A stretch of DNA of 64,000 nt. Origin: Datisca glomerata (lineage: Eukaryota; Streptophyta; Magnoliopsida; Cucurbitales; Datiscaceae). Under the pieces are notes generated by a model. It saw only the letters and a list, made by a program, of their open reading frames with translations, did not search any database and was not told the origin of the DNA. Below are positions 58,465 to 64,000 of this stretch, piece after piece; position 1 is the stretch's first letter; each line of letters opens with the position of its first letter. Made by a program: the position numbers and the translations under genes. Where the stretch lies: assembly GCA_003255025.1 (NCBI GenBank), contig QANY01008229.1, forward strand, positions 1 through 64,000, given 5' to 3'.

Positions 58465-58970
58465 CAAAAATTATATTTAAATATATAAATAATTCAATTA
58501 ATTAATCACACATAATTATCTCATAATTATATACTTGCTCCAGAATAAAAATTTATTTTACAAGTCAGTCATTTTCTCATGTCCTGAAATATTCACACCC
58601 TAAATAGCGTGGCATAGAGGTGACTTGAGGATCATGAACCTACAATCCTAAGCTCCAATAAATCATATTATTAATTAAACTCTTTAATTAAATAATCTTA
58701 TTGATTAATTTCATTATTACTCCACTATAAATATGAAATTGGACTCTTAGAGATTATAGAATGTATTTATAGAGTATTCTCATATAGTCCACTGACATAA
58801 TCATTTCATATAATTCTGTTATCCAATTATTGGTTCGTAATTTAGAACTAGTCAAAATTACCATTTTACCCTTCTAAGCACATATTGATCTGTAAGTACC
58901 ATTAATCCACTAGTGAATGGCTAATTATAATTTTATTAAAAATTTGAGCTCGATAACCATTCAGTTTCAA
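57950..58970 (-). repeat. Copia family B LTR fragment, inverted
   Basis: The reverse complement of 59605-60560: it contains the same TCTAAGAGT block, AATATTTCAGGACATGAGAAAATG, an (AT)n run (58425-58460) and the GTGCCACGTGGCAC palindromes. It joins the plus-oriented LTR at 58970/58971 near TCAGTTTCAATTGGAGG. The start of the LTR is missing here. Confidence 0.8.
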
Positions 58971-61214
58971 TTGGAGGTTGTGCCATCAAATCATGTGTAT
59001 TGACATCTTGTTATGAAATTTAATGAGGATTACATTTTTCTTATAATTGTTCTTTTAAATTATTGTTAAATAATTTATATAAATATCTGAAAATTCCATA
59101 TTCATTAATGTTATTATGATCTTGTATAGTACGAGAGGATTAAGATCATAGATAATGAATAAAATTGTCAGAAACATATTAAAGTATGGAATCTTTAATG
59201 AATAATTGCTAGTATGGTTTCTAAGCATTATGAATGCGTGTGATCTAGATCCAGATCATTGATGTGGATAGGCATCTTAGTGAAGGTACTTTATATAATA
59301 AGATTATATATGGCTGGACCGATGTGAATTAATATCTTTATCAACGTGCCGTTTATCATAAAGATTTAATTCACATCAATTTGATGATTATATGTAGATC
59401 AGTCTGTATCCTGAGTATTCATGAACTCCTAGACATGTCTACTGGATATTCTGATTCACTCTTTAAGGTTTCTTTGTAAAATAGACTAGTGACTTTTATT
59501 TTGGAGATTCAGTGATATGGATGGCTGGGAACATGATCTTACAAGATTTGGAATGCAAGTAATCCTAACGAATCGTATATTGGTTCTCTGAAGTGTTAAT
59601 TCTGAAACTAAATGGTTATTGAGCTTAAGTTTTTAATACGATTATAAATTAGCCGTTCACTATTGGATTAATGGTACTTAAAGATCAAAATGTGATTAGA
59701 AAGGTAAAATGGTAATGTTGAGCAATTCTAATTTATGAACCAATAATCGAATGACAGTACTACATAAAATGATTATATCAGTAGACCACATGAGAATAGT
59801 CTGTAAATATAATCTATAATCTCTAAGAGTGCAACCCATATTTATAGTGGAGTAATCATAAAATTAATAAATAAGTTTATTTAGTTAAAAAGTTTAATTA
59901 TTAATCTAGTCTATTAGAACTTAGGATTGTGTCCATGGTCCCCAAGTCACCTCTATAATATGCGGTCTAGGGTGTGAATATTTCAGGACATGAGAAAATG
60001 ACTTACTTGCAAAGGAATTTTTATTTTGGTACAAGTGCATAATTATGAGATAATTATGTGTGATTAATTAATTAAAAATTACTTAATTAAATTATTTATA
60101 TATATAAATATAATTTTTTGAAAATCATATATAAATAAATAATTATGAATTATTTTTTCTAATTATCAATAAGTGAGACAACATATCTAATTTATGAAAT
60201 TAGATAATGAAATTATTATTATTATATAATAATTTGGATCAACTAATCTGTTATTTGTGAAATAACAGATAATCTAATTGATATGGATAATTAGATATGT
60301 TAATTTTGAATTAACTAATATCTAGATATTTATTTGACTAAAATAAATATTTAATTTGCACTAATTGTCACGTGTCAATCACTGATTGGGTATCAGACAT
60401 TGACATGCATTACTATAGTGCCACGAGGCACTACATTACTGAGGGTGCAACATCGTAGTTCCACATGGCACTATAATGGTATCGTGAGGCACTGTGCTGC
60501 CTCATGGCACACTGCAATGCCAAGTGGCACTACAGTTATGCACCATTATACAGTGGATGCCATTGTATTGGGTAATTTAAAATTAAATATTAATTTTTAA
60601 TTTTAATTATCCGTAAATATCTTATACACCATTATCAAGAAAGATATACAAATATTATTCTGATCGCATCAATCAGATAAATTCAGTTGAATCAGTTCCT
60701 GAGTTGGTCAATCAGAGAATTGGGTTGAGAACACAATTGCTCAGAGTGATTTTTCTCTACGATTAATAGTTAATCAAATCTAAAAAAGAATATTCATCGT
60801 GTTCTTTTATAGAATCGTCTCACAATAGTCCTTCTGAGTAAATCTGTAAATCTCATATGTTGAGCATATCTAGAGATAAAAAAATGTCTTATCATATTCT
60901 ATGTGCCCACACACGTTCTAGTGCATTGAAAATTGATTTGAAAGATCTTAGTGTGGATCTCGGAGTCTACTGATCAATAAAACAGTTTCGTGGTGCGGAG
61001 GATCGATCGGTTTTGCAAGGACGCTTGATTTAGACTACAAGAGGTATATGATTCCTAACTTTCTATGTTGTAGATTTAATATATAAATATATAATGGATC
61101 TTGATTGAAAAGAGTTTTCAATAAAAGTTTTTATTTATAGAAATCGTTGTGTTGCGCTTGTTTTTCTTTCTATCGAAAAAGATTCATCTTTATTAAAAGA
61201 AAAGTTTTCCAACA
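58971..61214 (+). repeat. Copia family B LTR, nearly complete
   Basis: Begins TTGGAGGTTGTGCCATC (the first two bases TG are lost at the junction) and ends GAAAAGTTTTCCAACA at 61214, giving about 2240 bp. That is longer than the 37848-39124 copy. No PBS follows (AATTGCAACAACTAATG), so it may be a solo LTR. A G/C-box-like CACGTG occurs in the paired inverted copy at 58146. Confidence 0.7.
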
Positions 61215-61309
61215 ATTGCAACAACTAATGATCCTCCAACAACTCAATCAATGGAGTTCTTAACCAGTTGTCTAGCCAAAATTAAAGTTTGGACTGATGA
61301 CTAATCAAC

Positions 61310-62040
61310 CACCTAGACTTGAACATCGAAGGAGCATAATGAGATTTTAGCCAAGCCAAACAGAAGATGAGACATGTCATGATCTTGGTATTCGATAGAG
61401 TAATGGGCCCAAAGATAAGCAAAAAACAAAGAATCCTCACTCAACAACCTCCAAGTGAGTTTTTTATAATGCCTTGTCAAGAATGCAAAGATCTTTAATA
61501 CCATGACTACCCTTCACTTTTACCTTGCAACAAAACTTTCTAGGCCAGTTAAATAGGTTTATGAGTATCGACTAAACTTGTCTAAGAAAATTTTATAATA
61601 GCAACATTTAAGCTCTTTAAAGTTCAAAAGAGAAGAATGCCAATTATAAACTTAAAGTAATTTAAAAATGAACCTTATTTAGAAGGACCTGTGGATACCT
61701 AGACCGAATCATTTTAAAATCCTATCTCCTCTCTTTCCTAATCTCAATGAGGTTAGGGACCTCATTGATGACCACCATAGATGGAATATGAACCTGCTCA
61801 ACAACCTCCAAGTGAGCTTTTTATAGTGCTTTGTCGAGAATGCAAAGATCTTTAATGCTAAAACTACCCTCCCCTCTTAGCTTGCAACAAGACTTTCTAG
61901 GCCACTTAAACAAGTTTATGAATATAGATTGAATCCATCTAAAAGAAATTTTTAATACCAAGATTTAAGCTCTTCAAAGTTCAAAAGAGAAGAATATCAA
62001 CTATGAACTTAAAATAATTTAGAAATGGACCTTAAGTCGC
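61310..62040 (-). pseudogene. LINE RT C-terminal fragment, tandemly duplicated
   Basis: At 61504-61313 the minus strand reads KIFAFLTRHYKKLTWRLLSE followed by SLFFAYLWAHY, a degraded form of the plant LINE post-RT motif (IKDL...NKALLxKLTWRLLSE). The segment 61437-61680 recurs at 61794-62040, an offset of about 357 bp, with the same AACAACCTCCAAGTGAG...TGCAAAGATCTTTAAT block. Substitutions separate the two units. Confidence 0.65.
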
Positions 62041-62376
62041 TTAGTAGTATGAAAAAAGAAGTTATTCCTAAGGTTAAGCCCTAGTTTTTTTTTCGCCCGC
62101 TACCCGAAAGGATGATGACCAACTACTTTATATAGGAACGCATTAGCTATCCGATATCTGGTTGGGTAGTAAGGCTTGAACAAGGGCAATCACTCATTCT
62201 TAAAACCAACATTCTTAAGAACAAATAGGCCGGCAGAAAATGGGCGTCCAGCTTAAATTTGGCAATACAAAAGAAAACATAGAGGTCGATCAAAAATCAT
62301 TAATCTAGTTCCTATTACTATTCATTTTTTTATTTTCATATTTATTCTTTTGAGGTAATTAGTAATATTTATCCTC

Positions 62377-62660
62377 ACTTGGCATTTATTGCATGGGAAG
62401 ATGCTTACTGATTCTGTGTTGCGCGCTCGTGGTTATATTTTTCCCTCTCAGAATCGTCTTTGTTGTGCCGTGGCGAAGGGCTTACGGCATATCTTTATAG
62501 AATTTCATTTCTCATGTTGGCTATGGGATGCCATGTCAAGTGTTTTTAGGAAGGATATCAAGCTTGACGGTACTCCTTAGATCTTTGGCAGAGGACGATG
62601 AAAATATCTTTTAGCACGTAATTGAAAGCTCTATGGCAAACTTCCATTATAACCATCATT
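62377..62660 (+). pseudogene. LINE zf-RVT domain fragment
   Basis: The frame reads WHLLHGKMLTDSVLRARGYI, then PSQNRLCCAVAKGLRHIFIE, FHFSCWLWDAMSSVF and a stop. This is the zinc-binding reverse-transcriptase C-terminal domain (zf-RVT) of plant LINEs, with W..LHG.LLT...L..RG, C..C and H.F..C..... It lies opposite in strand to the fragment on its left, so the two are separate insertions or an inversion. Confidence 0.8.
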
Positions 62661-64000
62661 TGGGTGTTGTGGTTGTTGAAATTATATCCATAAAGTAGGT
62701 GTAATAACTATTTATGAGTATTTAGTTATTTTTCAGGCATTTTGTATGATTGAATTTAATGAATAACTAAAAGTTTTCCTTTAATTAAAGTGTGTTTATA
62801 ATTTACTCAAGTCCTGAAACTATTATCAATGTAAGAAGAGTAAAAATAGAGGAGTCTTCTAGATAAACTCTTCTAAAATAGTTTAGAATGTTATTCGCAG
62901 TATTAGGATTGATTGGACAATCGAATCTGATTGTGAATGTTAGGTTGAATCAATGGATGCTAGTCTTGGGGCATGGGAGTGGAACATGTTGAATAGATCA
63001 GTAACAAATTAGTTTAGAGCAAAAACCATTAATCTAGCTCTAAATCAAATTGTTACACCTTAAGGGTATTTTCATAATTACCCTAATCCTAAGGTGAATA
63101 CGTAGCTTCACTTAGTTACTTGCGATCTTTGATATGTCAAATGGGCGAGTTCGAATTGGTAGACAATATCTTAGCTGTTGGGATCGTAATTCAACTATGT
63201 TGGAGTTACGTGATTCACAGATATGAAAATTCGTGGTTCGATTGCGAAAGCAACAATATCACCTTATGCTTTATTGATGAATGTGTGAATAAATAAATCA
63301 GGTATGGTATTCAATGAATTGAGGCATTGATTAAGATTTATAAATTGTACGAGACAATTCACTATTATGTCTTTCTTATTCACAGTCAAAAAAAGAGTTA
63401 AGAAAATAACTAATAAGAGGGGTAAAATGGTAATTTTATATCATCTCTTTTGTTACTGATATTCACGATGGGTAATATGTTAAAATATTTCATGAACCGT
63501 GAAATAAAATAGTTTATTTACACCAACAGGAAATGTAGCGCGCATGAACCGAGAGTTGATTCGGCATCGAACCTATAGTTGAGTCGTACAATGTCATGAT
63601 TAAATAGGACAAGAATTTATAAAGATAAATTCACCGGGCATTTAAATCCTATAACTTTGTGAATGAGGGTCCATTCGGTCTTAGAAATAGCTCATTGGAA
63701 CAGGAATAAAAGAAACGATATCAGTTGGACCCAAATGTATTTTGGTGCCAATGTATATTTCCTACACTCATATGTGATGGGTATTGTCACTTAATTAGTT
63801 AAGTGTGATTAATTACATTAAAAATAATTATTTTGTTATTTTCTAATTATTAGATAATTAGTAAATAAAAAAATTAATTAATTCATAGAGAACAATTAGA
63901 TTGATGAATTTTGATACAACACAAATTCTAAGAGGATATATACAAAATTCGGCCATGGTGGTTATTTTGGGGTTAATTTTAAGAAATTTTCAATATAGAA
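62661..64000. other. No recognised gene
   Basis: A/T-rich sequence without a supported coding frame. 63700-63770 (GACCCAAATGTATTTTGG, then CAATGTATATTTCCTACA) looks like the end of an LTR ending TACA, but no partner or PBS is present. Confidence 0.45.

Noticed and set aside
57955..60600. Two similar ORFs (57955-58173 minus and 60400-60600 plus) looking like a conserved small protein
   Set aside because: They lie in the two inverted copies of the copia B LTR and translate the GTGCCAYRTGGCAC palindromes.

Overview
This window is plant nuclear DNA, most likely from a eudicot. The evidence is a set of plant-type DC1 (Cys/His-rich C1) genes embedded in layers of Ty1/copia, Ty3/gypsy and L1-type LINE relics, strong A/T richness, and no prokaryotic gene organisation. 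I cannot name the species. Almost every open frame I can identify belongs to a transposable element, and nearly all are broken by stops, frameshifts or truncations. The one substantial non-transposon gene is a long DC1-domain gene on the + strand (30475-32891). It is nearly intact but carries a single-base frameshift near 32130. Two decayed relatives, at 3286-5277 (minus) and 53646-53960 (plus), show that a DC1 cluster once spread over at least 50 kb and was torn apart by insertions.

Layout. 1-2190: Ty3/gypsy gag-protease with LTR, minus strand. 2202-3285: short copia LTR plus gag. 3286-5277: DC1 pseudogene, minus, with a solo LTR (3845-4310) inside it. 5555-14340: pieces of a Tat/Ogre-like gypsy family with LTRs of about 2 kb, arranged as two half-elements pointing away from each other; 7640-9030 is a tandem array of a unit of about 74 bp. 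14341-15640: the leader and start of gag on the + strand. 15640-16163: unrelated gypsy RNase H/integrase fragment. 16160-17370: array of short palindromes (TACTTGAA-3 nt-TTCAAGTA), invaded by another solo LTR.

18966-30262: a copia element (family A), whose 3' part and everything downstream (a DNA-transposon end and a palindrome array) is duplicated as 22238-25678 and 26797-30262. The copies are separated by a fragment of another copia (family B). 30263-33000: DC1 gene and flanks. 33190-36640: L1-type LINE, split by a solo LTR at 35854-36369. 37123-37846: copia integrase, minus. 37848-45210: copia family B with both LTRs, whose 3' LTR holds the only N in the window (43912). 45211-46440: DNA-transposon-like fragment. 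46540-47800: two adjacent short-repeat arrays. 48245-52860: a second Tat/Ogre-like gypsy with integrase, RT and protease/G-patch, minus. 53646-57470: DC1 fragment followed by copia family C. 57950-61214: family B LTRs facing each other. 61310-62660: LINE fragments on both strands. 62661-64000: nothing recognisable.

There is no operon-like cooperation between genes. The biology here is a plant DC1 gene family being eroded by nested retrotransposition. The best candidates for something undescribed are the palindrome-array repeat, the solo-LTR family with clean target-site duplications, and the 46.5-47.6 kb array with arms in opposite orientation.
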